Positions 8,216-19,675 of a DNA stretch of 20,798 bases are shown piece by piece (position 1 is the first letter of the stretch; every line of letters begins with the position of its first letter). Below the pieces are notes generated by a model that made no database searches, was not told where the DNA came from, and saw only the letters and a list, made by a program, of their open reading frames with translations. Made by a program: the position numbers and the translations under genes. Source of the stretch: Pelargonium cotyledonis. Its lineage: Eukaryota; Streptophyta; Magnoliopsida; Geraniales; Geraniaceae. Location: NCBI GenBank assembly GCA_036897625.1, contig JAYMTA010001275.1:1-20798 (forward strand), given 5' to 3'.

Positions 8216-11200
8216 ATTGGATTGGACGGCCGGAGACGACGAAGATCAGGTGGCGCTCAGGCTGCAGTCGCAACTCATGGTGGCGCTCCCCCAGCCGCAG
8301 GATGCGGTTTCGATTGAGCTCACCGGGAAGGAGGACGGGAATGTGGGCGTGGATATGAAGGTGGTCAAGCGGACTGACCCGCTGAGGGCGGTTATGCTGA
8401 CGAAGTCAGTTGTGTCGGGTCAGCAGAGCGACGGCACTGGGGTGATGACGCGGTTGATGCGGTCCAATGTCGTGCCGCCATCCTCGGGTTCCGTCGGGAA
8501 TGGGAATTTGGGCTGTGGGGAGCATTGGAAGAGTGTTACTCTCCTCAACCTCTCCGGTTGTGGATTGACGGTGCGTCTTTCTACTTCCCCATATATGGAA
8601 AATTGTTTATGGCTTCATGCTATGTATACTTTAAAGTAGATTTAGAATTTGAAGGGATGAGACATATTTAATTATGCACTGGTCATTGCTGATGTTATGC
8701 CTAAAATGTGGGTGATAGTTTGTATTTGGGTATTCTTGCTTGATTGTTCTGTCTAAGTAATTGATCTTTCTGTGTTTGTTTCAAATGTAGTAAAACAGAA
8801 TTCTTGAGCCCTTGTATATTTTCATCACCTTGGATGCAATGCAAGGCACTAGAAGACTACCTGTATTAAGATATCATCCTTCACTCAAACAAAAACTATC
8901 AAAATAAAATTTCCATGATGTTCTAACTTCATTATGTATTGGGATTGATCATTTCAGTCCAGTGGTGAAGTTGATGTCTTTTACTAGTGAGAACATGGGT
9001 TTAATAGTGATCTGGGCACTCCCTTTTTTGTTTTTGAATCTGGCGCCAATTGTCCGTGGCTAGAATTCTTGTACACTGTTATGTTCTAGTCCTTTTAATC
9101 ATCTTAAAAGTTAGGACTCCATGCAGCATAAAAAAGTAGGCCAGCTGTATTGAATGAGTACCAAGATCAAGATCTATCACAACGGGTGATTGGGCGTGAG
9201 ATACCTCTTTCCAGGGACGGATCCAGAACTTGTAGCTTGTGGGGGAAAAAAAATTATCTTATACAAATTATTTTGGGTGAGAGGTTCAAGGTTCGCATAT
9301 GGGGGCAATACTTAAATGATTTGAATATTTTTGTGGGGGCAAAAGTAAAAATTTGTTAGGACAAATATGAAAATTTATAAAATTTTGTGGTGTTTTTTGA
9401 AAGAAAAAAAATTCACTGGGGGCAACTGCCCCCAATGTGGATGTTGTGCATCCGTCCCTGCCTCTTTCCCTTCTGAGGCATCAAGTTGCAGGCTTATTCC
9501 TGGTTAGCATTTGCATAGCATAAGAAACTATAGCAAACAAATAATTAACTAAAAGATGTTGATTCATCTCTAAAGGAATATTTGCGCACTTAAGATGCTA
9601 GTGAATGTTTCTGAGAACTAAGTTGCATGGTATTGGCAATTAATGGGGTTAAATTCAGTGTAAGTCTAAATTAGATGTTTTCAACCAATTCTAAATTTCT
9701 GATTACTGTTTCATACTGTCCTTGCAGTCTAAAATTACTAGAATGATGATCATTTATTTATTTATTTTGATTTTGATTTTGATATCTTTAACAGAAGAAA
9801 ATTTTAGAAGGGCCCTCACCATACCCGGCTGCACTGGTCTTGTGGTTTGCCAAATCCTCCCTTATAATGTACTTTCTTTGTCTTACATTGCAGGTTGTAT
9901 CTGTAGACCTTATTCGACTTCCTCTTCTGGAGAAGCTATACCTTGATAATAACAAGATTACAGTGTTACCGCCTGAGCTTGGTGAGCTGAAAAATTTGAA
10001 AGTCTTAAGTGTTGACAACAACATGCTGATTTCGGTTCCTGGTAAGGGTGGAAGAGTGTACTTATAATTGGCATTTTTTTTTTGTTCTATTTAAAAGTTG
10101 GTTAACCATGTCAAGCTCAAATGAAATAAAGGAACACTTAATGTTGTGAGGTTACAGTATTTTATTTGAAGCCACCCATTCTCTTTTCTTATAATGATTG
10201 AAATTTGTGAGCAGTGGAATTGAGACAGTGCATTGGACTGGTGGAATTGTCATTGGAACATAACAAGCTTGTTCGGCCTCTTCTTGATTTCAGGTCATCT
10301 TAGCGGTGCTTAACTGTTTGATAAGCTTATTGTCGTTTAATCTTGTTTCAGGAAACTGTAAATTATCTAGAATTTACTCTTAATCTAATTTGATTGTAGG
10401 GCTATGTCCGAGTTAAAAATTCTTCGCCTATTTGGTAATCCTCTTGAATTTCTTCCTGAAATTTTGCCACTTCACAAACTTCGGCACTTGTCTCTTGCAA
10501 ATACGAGGATAGTGGCTGATGAATATTTAAGATCAGTAAACGTGCAAATAGAGGTAGTATTCAATGCAGCTACAGTAGTAGCAATTTTTTTTTATTCAAA
10601 GTTTTACCATGTGATTTTCTAAGTTAGAGATGCTACCTTTTCCAAATTGCAGATGGAGAATAGTTCTTATTTTGTTGCTTCCAAGCACAAACTAAGTGCC
10701 TTCTTCTCTCTTATATTTCGGTTTTCTTCTTGTCATCACCCTTTACTGGCATCTGCACTAGCAAAGATTATGGAAGATCAAGGAAACCGTGTAGTTATTG
10801 GTAAAGATGAGAATGCAGTGCGGCAGCTTATAAGTATGATCAGTAGTGACAATCGCCATGTGGTGCGTTGGGAGTTCTAGATTACGAGTTTAATCTTTTG
10901 TTTATTATTCCTTCACGGGCAATGACAATTTAGTTTTGACTTCTGGCAGGTGGAGCAAGCATGTTCCACTCTCTCGTCCCTTGCTTCAGATATATCTGTG
11001 GCAATGCAGTTGATGAAATGTGACATCATGCAACCAATTGAAACAGTTCTGAGATCTCTTGTTCCTGAAGCCGTAATTTCTGTATTGCAAGTTCTGGCCA
11101 ATTTGGCTTTTGCATCGGATACAGTATCGCAGAAGATGCTAACTAGAGATGTTGTGAAGTCTTTGAAATTGTTATGTGCCAACAAAAATCCAGAGGTAAA

Positions 11201-14200
11201 TTTTTATTTGATAATTTATTGCTTCCCGTTGCATGATAGTTTTTAAATTGACTGTATATCTTCCGTCAGGTGCAAAGGTTATCTTTGTTAGCAGTCGGGA
11301 ATTTGGCCTTCTGTTTAGAAAATCGCCGTATTCTGGTTACTTCTGAAAGCTTGCGTGAACTGCTTTTGCGATTGACATTTGCTCCTGCACCACGTGTGAA
11401 TAAAGCGGCAGCTCGTGCTTTGGCAATTCTTGGTTTGTTCTTAATTTAATATTTCTACATAATTTGATATTGTTTAGTAGAATGGTGTCTGATCAATATA
11501 TGACTACTTAGGAGAGAATGAAACCCTGCGTCGTGCCATAAAGGCTAGACCAGTTCCTAAGCAAGGGCTGCGTATACTGTCAATGGATGGAGGTGGCATG
11601 AAAGGCCTAGCAACTGTGCAGATCCTTAAAGAAATTGAGAAGGGAACTGGAAAGCGAATTCATGAGCTGTTTGACCTTATCTGTGGCACATCAACTGGTG
11701 GCATGCTTGCTGTTGCGCTTGGCATTAAATTAATGAGTTTGGATCAGTGTGAAGAGATATACAAGAATCTAGGTGAATCTGATACTCTAGGAAATTTCAC
11801 TCACTTTGCTTGATCATTAATTATTTATCGTCTTTATTTAGCAATTATAATATCTCAGGAAAACTTGTGTTTGCTGAACCTGTTCCTAAGGACAATGAAG
11901 CTGCAACTTGGAGAGAAAAGTTGGACCTGCTCTATAAAAGTTCATCACAGAGTTTTAGAGTTGTTGTACATGGATCAAAAGTATGGATTCTTTTTTCGTC
12001 TAACTCCAGCAGGACCAGTATTACTGCCTATATCTTTTCATCTCATAAGTTTCTATATTTTTGTTAGATAAAAGGATGATTTTAGTATCTATCCTTACCC
12101 ACATTAATGTATGGTTTCTTTTGATTTTCAACGGAAAAAAATGGATATGAAATAGTGGCTGTGTAATTTATTTTTTACGTATGGGTTATTTTGTCCATGT
12201 GTTATATTGTTATTATTTCTTGCATGCCTTCAAATAAATCCTACTCAATATTGCAGCACAGTGCTGAGCATTTTGAGAGGTTGTTGAAGGAAATGTGTGC
12301 TGATGAGGATGGAGACTTGTTGATAGAATCTGCGGTAAAAAATATTCCCAAAGTTTTCGTTGTATCGACTTTGGTGAGCGTGATGCCTGCTCAACCTTTC
12401 TTATTCCGCAATTATCAGGTCTAAGTCTAACACAAAGTCTTATTTTTTTTTTTTTCCTTCTCAAATGGGTATTGTCACGTCTTCAGTACCTTGCTTTAGT
12501 TGGTGATTCTTCTTCACTTATAGAAGCAATGTTCTTATCATTATGAATTTTCTTTTCATCTCACCTGTTTTCCTTGATGAATTACTTTGGTAATTAATTG
12601 CAGTACCCTGCTGGAACACCTGAAATAACTCTCCCAGTTTCAGAAAGTTTGGGTATCGGTGGTATATCATCACCTACTGCTGGTGCTCAAGTGTGCTATA
12701 AACGCAGTGCTTTCATTGGTAGTTCAAGGCATCGAGTGTGGCAAGCTATAAGAGCATCATCAGCTGCTCCCTATTACCTTGACGATTTCTCTGATGGTAT
12801 TCTCATTTTATGCTTGCTAAATTTATCCATGCACATTTTTTATTCTTTTGTTTTTTGAAGTTGAGTGAGCTGATTTCCAAAATATTTCTGATTCTGAAAG
12901 ACATTTTGCTCTACCAAAATTTTGCTAGATATAAACCGTTGGCAGGATGGTGCAATAGTAGCAAACAATCCAACTGTTTTTGCCATTAGAGAAGCACAAC
13001 TTCTGTGGCCTGACACAAAAATTGATTGCTTAGTTTCCATTGGGTGTGGTTCTGTTCCGACAAAGGTAAGTATATGGCTTTATTGTCCCCAGATTATTCA
13101 CTTCAAAATGAGATATTACTAATGCTATTTAAGTAACTTCACCTCTCCCAACCTTCTTCCCCCTATCTCTCCACTCTTTTTATTTTTTTTGTTTCTTTAC
13201 AATAATTATTTTTATATGCACATCTGTGCTGTAGCTAGTAATAAATAGGTGCATGGTCAGTAATGGGATCTTCTTATTTATATACTTGTTAATGACACCC
13301 CACATCCACATGCTCTCTTGGTCATGTATAATATATAACCTAGTTGTAAAACCATAAGTTTTCTGTGATTGGTATCTTAAGTATAATGCTTCTTAGTGGA
13401 CTAAAAATTGCTTCCCTACATTATCTTTATAAGATATTTTGAAGAAAACTGTTAATGAATATGTCCACTCTTGCTATAACTAGAACATTCCCTGGATTGG
13501 ACAGGAGAAATGCAAAGTTGTTATGAAGTTGGATGTAGTTTATGTGGATAATAGTGATTCTATGACTATTCTTCTTGTTGAAATATAAGAGAAAATATAT
13601 TATTCATCTTAATATGAGTACATAAGAGAACGTATTTGTAGGCTTGATAGTTTGATTATCAATGATAACCAAGATGGAAAATGAATAACTAAATGATTAC
13701 GGTAGAGGAGATCAAGGATACAAATGTTATTGAGAATCTATACTAGTTGATATTCAGATTTATTCTCTAACACTCCCCCTCAAACTCAAGGTGATAACCT
13801 TGAGATTGCCAAAATGATTGACCATGGAACCCATGGTCATTGTTGCGGTGCATGCGGCGGAGAATGGCAAGAGGAAACACTTGGGTGATGTCGGCGAGAG
13901 GAAGGCGACCACGTCGGTGTCAAGTCAAACACCATATGAAAGGGGTCATTGGAGCATCGCTGGCGGAGAACGCCAAAGAAGATGCCGAGAGAGATTGCCA
14001 GATGACTTAATTGTTTATGTAGAGTAATAAGAGGACTAAAACTAGTAAAGAGAAAATTATAAATTTTAAAGGCATCGTGAAGAAGAAAGAAGTTGGCCGG
14101 ACAAGCAACCCAAGTTTAACACCAGAATAAGTGAAGCTTTTAAAAACTCAAAACAAAGGATGAAAAGGCTCTGATACCGTTTTGAAATATAAGAGAAAAC

Positions 14201-17200
14201 ATGTTATTCATCTTAATATGAGTACATAAGAGAACCTATTGATAGGTTTGATAGTTTGACTATCAATGATAACTTAGAAGGAAAGTGAATTACTAAACTA
14301 TTACAATAGTGGAGGTCATGGTCTCATGGATATAAATGTAATTGAGATTCTATATTAATTATAATTGATATTCAGATTTATTCTCTTAACGCTTCTAAAA
14401 TGTTTTTTGTTTATTTATTGATAATGATTTTGGGCTGTTATGTTTTTTGTTGATCCATAAATACATATGTTGTTGCAGCCCCGGAAGGGTGGTTGGCGAT
14501 ATCTGGATACTGGGCAGGTGTTGATTGAGAGTGCGTGCTCTGTGGAGAGGGTGGAGGAAGCTTTGAGCACATTACTACCTATGCTTCCTGAAATTCAATA
14601 TTTTCGATTTAATCCTGGTATTGACTTTAAAATTCAGTTTACTTGAGAGTGAAGTCTAAAAGATTCGGTAACCTTTAAGTAGGCCCATAATCATTTGTAT
14701 CACTTACCGTTTCTTCACCTCCCTCCAGCTAAGAAATTATCCTTAAAAATAACTTTTCAGCATTCCAAATTTTTATCCCTTACAGTTAATGAACGGTGTG
14801 ATATGGAGCTTGATGAAACTGATCCTGCAGTCTGGCTGAAGTTAGAAGCTGCAGTTGATGAATACATTCAGTGCAATCCTGAAGCTTTCAAGAATGTCAG
14901 TGAGAGGCTACTGCGGCCTTACCAACTTGATGATAAGTGGGCAGTGAATTTGAAATCCCAGATTTTTTCCAATGGTATGGTGTCAAATCCAGGTATGGGT
15001 GTTTCTCTTGCTTGCTATAGATTTTTATCTTTATTATTTCTTTTCCTCTGGGCTTTGAATTCTTTTCTCTTCTTTTTTTAGATGAGAGTGGACCTTCATT
15101 AGGTTGGAGGCGTAATGTATTACTTGTTGAAGCTTCACATAGTCCTAATTCAGGAAGACTTGTTCAGCATGCTCGGGCACTGGAGTCATTTTGTTCCCAC
15201 AACGGAATAAGGTTATCCCTTATGCAAGGGATGTCGGGAGTTTTGAATACAGTACCAACGACAACTTTGCCAACACCATTTGCATCACCACTGATCACTG
15301 GAAGCTTCCCATCTAGTCCGCGTCCATTTAGTCCAGATGTTGGCCCACAGAGGGTTGGCCGAATTGATATGGTTCCTCCGTTGAGTTTGGATGGGTCTCA
15401 GCCTGGAAAGACAGTCTTATCTCCACCAAATTCTTCAGAACCCCGGCAACTTTCTTCACCTGTCCAGTCATTGCATGAAAAGTTGAAGAACTTACAACAA
15501 GTGGGCATTGTACATCTGGCCCTTCAAAATGATTCTGTTGGTTCCATATTAAGGTGACCATGCTTTATCACTCTAACTTGTCATATTTTAATATAGTTAT
15601 ACAGTTGTTCTTACCTACTTCTTTATTTAGTTGGCAGAATGATGTTTTTGTGGTTGCTGAACCTGGAGAACAAGCAGATAAATTTCTACGAAGTGTTAAA
15701 TTTAGCTTGTTATCAATGTTGCATAGTCATCGCAGAATGGGGGCAGCACAGCTGGCTAAGATTTCATCTGTTGCTGATTTGGTTGCTTTTAGACCATCTT
15801 TCCAAATTGGAGGGATTGTGCACCGTTTTATGGGACGTCAAACCCAAGTACGATTCTTTTTCCTTTATACTTTGAGTTTCCCTTGGGATGATTATCTTTT
15901 TGTTTATATGTTGCAAGTTTTAAAACTCAATTGTTGTGCTGTTTGATATGTTTTGGCGAAGGTCATGGAAGATAACCAAGAAATTGGGGCATATATGTTT
16001 CGGAGAACTGTCCCTTCGGTGCACTTAACACCTGATGATGTCAGATGGATGGTATGGCTCTCATTTGATTTATGGATCCTCCCTTTTCAGCTGATCGTTG
16101 TAGATTATCAGTTGAAAAGGTTGGCAGTCTTTACTCTTGTCTCGTCTTTACTCTTGTCTCGTCTTACATGGTTTTTATGTTTACTGCTGTTCTTTGTTTT
16201 AAAAATAGTTAATAAACATCTGGTGAGTGGAGAGATGAAAGCTATTGGAACTCGATAATATGGAGCATTACCGATTTTCAGGATGAATTTTAGGAGTTTC
16301 TCAAAACCTCAAATTGAATTGTGTATTACCATATGTTCCCTTAATAATAGTATGGTCTTCTTCTACTGATTGCTGCATCAGTGCCCTCAATGATCTCAAG
16401 CTACTATTTTCGTAGCTTGGATGATGATGCTTTTCTCTTACTGTTGCTAGGATATTACTAGGCTCGTAAAATATCTATAGTATAGCAACATTTATTGAAG
16501 AATAAGAAGTCTCGAGTTATGTCTGTGAGATTGGATTTCATTAAGAAGACTAGCTAGTAGGGAAGTTATATCTGTAGAAAGTTGGTACAAAATGTGAAAT
16601 TATGAATAGTAGGGAAGTTATAGAGCAAAAAGCTGTTGAATTTTGTTTAGGGTATAAATTTTATGCTAACTTTTGGTTGTTTTAAGTGAAACTCTTAACT
16701 GTGTAATTGAAAGTTGGGAAACATTTTAGTAATAGGTTTGCTTCCTATTGAATGAGTCTGTTAATTGTCCCCTACACCTCCCAGGAAAACGTAACAAATG
16801 AAAAGTGGTGGTGGCTAGGCATTTGAACAGCCTTCCTATGTCATTATGAGTTATGCAACTATTAAACTCCCATTATCTTCTTATTTTTTTGGATGCTTTG
16901 TCTTGTTGTATTACCTTAGGCTGGAGCTTGGAGGGACAGAGTCATAATTTGTACAGGGACATATGGGCCTACTTCAGCTTTAGTCAAGGCGCTTTTGGAC
17001 TCTGGTGCAAAAGCTGTTATATGCCCTTCATCTGAGCCTCAAGAAATGCAGCTGATGCCGTCCATTGGATCAGCGCAGTTAAATATTGTGGAGAATGGAA
17101 AGTTTGAGATTGGAGAGGAAGAGGCAGAGGATGAGGAGGATGGATCCACTACTCCAGTGAGTGACTGGGAAGATAGTGATGCTGAGAGAAGCAGAAACAA

Positions 17201-17366
17201 TTCTGTGATTTCTTGGGATGATGACGAGGATGACTTGTCACAGTTTGTTTGCCATTTGTACGATTCACTGTTTAGGGAAGGCGCGGGAGTAGATGTCGCC
17301 CTGCAAAACGCTCTTGCTTCGCATCGAAAGCTGAGGTACTCATGCCATTTCCCCAATTCATCATAG
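8031..17366 (+). CDS. PLAI: Patatin-type phospholipase A I (LRR + armadillo-like + patatin), 18 exons, complete
   Basis: Lipolytic acyl hydrolase of the iPLA2/patatin class, like Arabidopsis phospholipase A I, which releases fatty acids from membrane lipids and has been linked to basal jasmonate. Exons: 8031-8570, 9894-10041, 10215-10293, 10400-10553, 10653-10862, 10950-11195, 11270-11432, 11512-11772, 11859-11980, 12257-12418, 12604-12796, 12929-13065, 14479-14617, 14786-14992, 15082-15553, 15631-15847, 15962-16051, 16920-17366. All introns are GT-AG and all phases agree, giving 1328 residues; the family member I know has about 1311. The start MSWGLGWKRSSEIFHL matches the family N-terminus. 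Leucine-rich repeats lie at about 170-300 and an armadillo-like helical region at about 310-510. The patatin region begins near 530 with the oxyanion loop DGGGMKG (539-545), the nucleophile elbow GTSTG with Ser574, and the dyad partner Asp766 in DGAIVANNP. The acidic C-terminus is also family-like. No break was seen. Exon edges are read by eye plus remembered homology. Confidence 0.95.
9212..9460. mobile_element. hAT-type MITE in intron 1 of the phospholipase gene (249 bp)
   Basis: The terminal inverted repeats are CAGGGACGGATCCA on the left and the complement of CAGGGACGGATGCA on the right. An exact 8-bp target-site duplication, cctctttc, lies at 9204-9211 and 9461-9468. The 8-bp duplication and CAGGG ends are the marks of the hAT superfamily. 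The interior is AT-rich with runs of G (tgggggcaa, repeated) and has no transposase. The rest of intron 1 (8571-9893) shows nothing recognisable. Confidence 0.88.
13576..14391 (-). mobile_element. TRIM-type LTR retrotransposon in intron 12 (816 bp)
   Basis: The direct repeats 13576-13772 (197 bp) and 14180-14391 (212 bp) are the LTRs, with ends TG...CA when read on the minus strand. Just inside the right LTR, 14168-14179 reads on the minus strand as cGGTATCAGAGC, the primer-binding site for initiator tRNA-Met. Just inside the left LTR, a purine tract (minus strand gagggggag, 13773-13781) is the polypurine tract. A 5-bp target-site duplication, cttct, lies at 13571-13575 and 14392-14396. The interior is only about 407 bp and has no gag or pol, so the element is non-autonomous. 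The right LTR terminus has mutated (aacg for aaca), and the LTRs differ at several sites, so it is not a fresh insertion. Confidence 0.92.
16127..16160. repeat. Two exact 17-bp tandem copies in intron 17
   Basis: gtctttactcttgtctc occurs twice in direct succession, followed by a partial third (gtctta). It is a minor slippage-type repeat. The remainder of intron 17 (16052-16919) shows no recognisable element. Confidence 0.9.
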
Positions 17367-17965
17367 CTCATCCTAAAAAGTCAGACATAAGACAGTGGAA
17401 GTATAGACCCCAAACACACCAAGAAATACCTATACAGATGTGAGAAATATACTTGGAAGTTTAAAGAGGGAACATCTATTTTTGAGGCTGTAGTAGTGTG
17501 TTGTATAGGTAACATATTTGAATGACCAAGGAACACGAATATCACATCGGATGTATGAAGACCGAAAGAGGAGATGTCACTGGCTAATGTCACATCTCTG
17601 CAACCACTGTGCCGAGGGTCTTAAAGACTGAAACCATCAGCGTCACTATGGCAGCTACGGAGCGGGTTTCTGGTTGCTTTTAAAAACTCCTTAAAACCTT
17701 GTACCCTCTATTATTTGAAGATGGAGGTCTATGCGGATGTGTTTTAGTGTAGTAGTAGCCACAGAATGTTCAGTTCTTTAGTTGCATAGAAAATTTTGTA
17801 TCAGTTTGTGTTTAGTGAATTACTGATATCTGAATAACATATGGCGTTACTTTAACAACATGATATTGAAAAGGCAAAGTGAATTACTTGAAAGGTATAT
17901 GGTCTCTTTGTAAGAAAATAAAGTTGTTCAATTGGCATCGGCAAATCGCTTGTAAAATTGATCAT
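17367..17965 (+). other. Phospholipase 3' flank / likely 3' UTR
   Basis: Non-coding sequence directly after the stop. An AATAAA at 17917-17922 is a possible polyadenylation signal, which would give a 3' UTR of roughly 550 bases. Nearer sites may be used instead. No gene is seen here. Confidence 0.35.
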
Positions 17966-17989
17966 CTTTTTTATCAGCAACCGGAAAGG

Positions 17990-18048
17990 AGTACCAGACT
18001 CGAGACCTTGAAAAGGTCAAGCACCTTAAGCTGCTTGTCCCGTATAAC
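17990..18048 (-). mobile_element. SINE-like tRNA-derived head (fragment)
   Basis: On the minus strand the sequence reads gcttaaggtgcttgacc, then caaggtctcgagtctgg, an A-box/B-box arrangement like plant SINE heads, degraded. Body and tail are not recognisable. The rest of 18049-18600 shows no other element apart from the putative TATA box. Confidence 0.4.
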
Positions 18049-18382
18049 ATTTCAATAGTTACTTGGCATCATTACTTAGCCACCAGAATTGGTTTTAAGT
18101 GGATTGCAAGCCAGCCAAAAGCATAAACAAAAAGTGGACATTGAAAGCAATCAGCACCACCTAAAACTAAAACTAAACTAAAACAATCAGTGGAAGCCAA
18201 TTCCTTACTCTTGAGGAAGACAATGAGGTCTAACCTAACAAACACAGTGATCCCTCAACAGTTTGTAGGGGAAGCTTCAACTGTTTTCAGTTTCAATATG
18301 ATTATGGTTTTGGAGCCAAATAGTAAAGTTCTATTATGGCTGACCAATCAGTCTATAGCATCATCATCATAATCATGAAAAA

Positions 18383-18390
18383 TATAAATA
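18383..18390 (+). promoter_or_regulatory. Possible TATA box for the 112-aa gene
   Basis: TATAAATA about 230 bp upstream of the ATG at 18620, in otherwise gene-free sequence. Position and match are suitable, but AT-rich plant DNA gives many such matches. Confidence 0.3.
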
Positions 18391-18619
18391 AAAAGTTGCT
18401 CTTAATGCCAACCGCTAACTTTTCTAAACAAATTTTATGGCCTACTTTGCTCAAAAAAAGAAAAGAAAAAAGAATCCAAAAGTAACATATAACAATAATA
18501 GCCACTTATGCAAATTCTCATGCTCTCCTCAATACCAAACCTTCATTTTCTTTTTCTTTTCTCTTCTGGTGCTGTGTACAGACAACACAGTAACTACCAA
18601 AGCTAAATAGCTGATAAGA

Positions 18620-18958
18620 ATGGCTGCTGCTCCAGCAGCAATAGGCTCGCGAGGCACTATAGGATCGCTGGTGAGGAAGGAAATTGATTACTTCGGCAAG
18701 TTTGAGTTGGAACAAAGAAGGAGCTCTAGGAAACCTCAGGCAACAATTGTTGACATGCCTGGTCACTGCAGGCCTAAGCCTGGTTTCTGGTTCTTGACAA
18801 TGACCTGGAAGAAGAAGAAGCACAAAGGTAAAAGTATCAGTACCAGTGGTGGCTTCTTTCCAAGCATCTGTTCTATGGTGGATGTTGCAGAGACCAGCCA
18901 CAATTACAGGATCCTGAAGGAGGATGATGATGATGATGCCCAAAACTTGCTCTTGTAA
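18620..18958 (+). CDS. Small conserved plant protein of unknown function (112 aa), single exon
   Basis: Single-exon reading frame beginning MAAAPAAIGSRGTIGSLVRK and ending DDDDDAQNLLL. I believe similar short proteins occur widely in flowering plants without an assigned function; that is memory, not a search. Visible features are an alanine-rich N-terminus, a hydrophobic stretch PGFWFLTMTW around residues 54-63, an adjacent basic cluster KKKKHKGK and an acidic tail. No clear signal peptide or membrane segment. A TATAAATA at 18383-18390 lies about 230 bp upstream and would fit a promoter. The opposite strand also has a long frame (18518-18943), but its protein looks like the complement of this one rather than a gene. 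Confidence 0.7.
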   Translation: MAAAPAAIGSRGTIGSLVRKEIDYFGKFELEQRRSSRKPQATIVDMPGHCRPKPGFWFLTMTWKKKKHKGKSISTSGGFFPSICSMVDVAETSHNYRILKEDDDDDAQNLLL

Positions 18959-19410
18959 GAGAATTTGACTACTTCATTAGTATCAGAATCTTGATGGAGC
19001 TGCTTTTTCCAGAATTAATATATCTTGAATCTTGATTTTGTGTTTCCTGAAAGAGCTTCATTTTGTTGCTCATGTTTGCTTTCACTACAAGTTACTTCTG
19101 CCATGGTGCCACAACCTTCTCGCTGCGCTAAATAGCTTGTGATGTTGAGACCAGTGGACATGTGCCAGTCTAAGTTTCAATCAGGGTCATATCAGAGCCA
19201 AAGGAAGCTGAATTTGTGATAAGAAATTCATCTCAACAACAGTATGTGATGTGTGCATTCGTGCGTCTCTTTGATCTTTGTAATGCTCACAATAACATTT
19301 ATCAAAATTTCCATAAAATTGCATTACATTCCAAAAAGTTTGCATTACAATCATGCACTTCTATACACATTTCCACAAGAATTTTGGTTAGTAAGATATA
19401 CAATATACTA

Positions 19411-19510
19411 GAGGGTGAGCCTTGGCGCAACAACTAAGGTTACTGCCTTGTAACCTTGAGGTCCTGACTTTGAGATCGTGATGGAAGCCTCGTGCACTGG
19501 GATGCCAGTA
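19411..19510 (+). mobile_element. Truncated Au-type SINE
   Basis: It starts gagggtgagccttggcgcaa, the characteristic 5' end of the plant Au SINE family, and continues through ttgccttgtaaccttgaggt-like sequence and ggaagcctcgtgca, then loses similarity after about 100 bp. The full family element is longer (about 180 bp, from memory). The rest of 18959-19675 shows no gene. Confidence 0.75.
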
Positions 19511-19675
19511 TAAGAGATTAGAAAACAATATTCAGTTTCAGCTCCATCTAAAACTGCTATCCATTTCTACTCTTAGGTATCTATGAAAACACCTTGAATC
19601 AGATAGTTTATGGTGGTGGGTTTGATTTCTGCACCTAAATGACTATGTTACAGACCCTAAATGCTATTTCTATCT

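Noticed and set aside
9150-9359. 69-codon frame in intron 1
   Set aside because: It runs across the left border of the hAT MITE, so it cannot be an old gene.
13818-14027. 69-codon frame inside the TRIM element
   Set aside because: It lies wholly in the short interior of a non-autonomous element and shows no gag, pol or known domain.
18518-18943. 141-codon minus-strand frame opposite the 112-aa gene
   Set aside because: The plus-strand protein has a plausible start, composition and remembered plant homologues; the antisense product is its complement with low-complexity runs.
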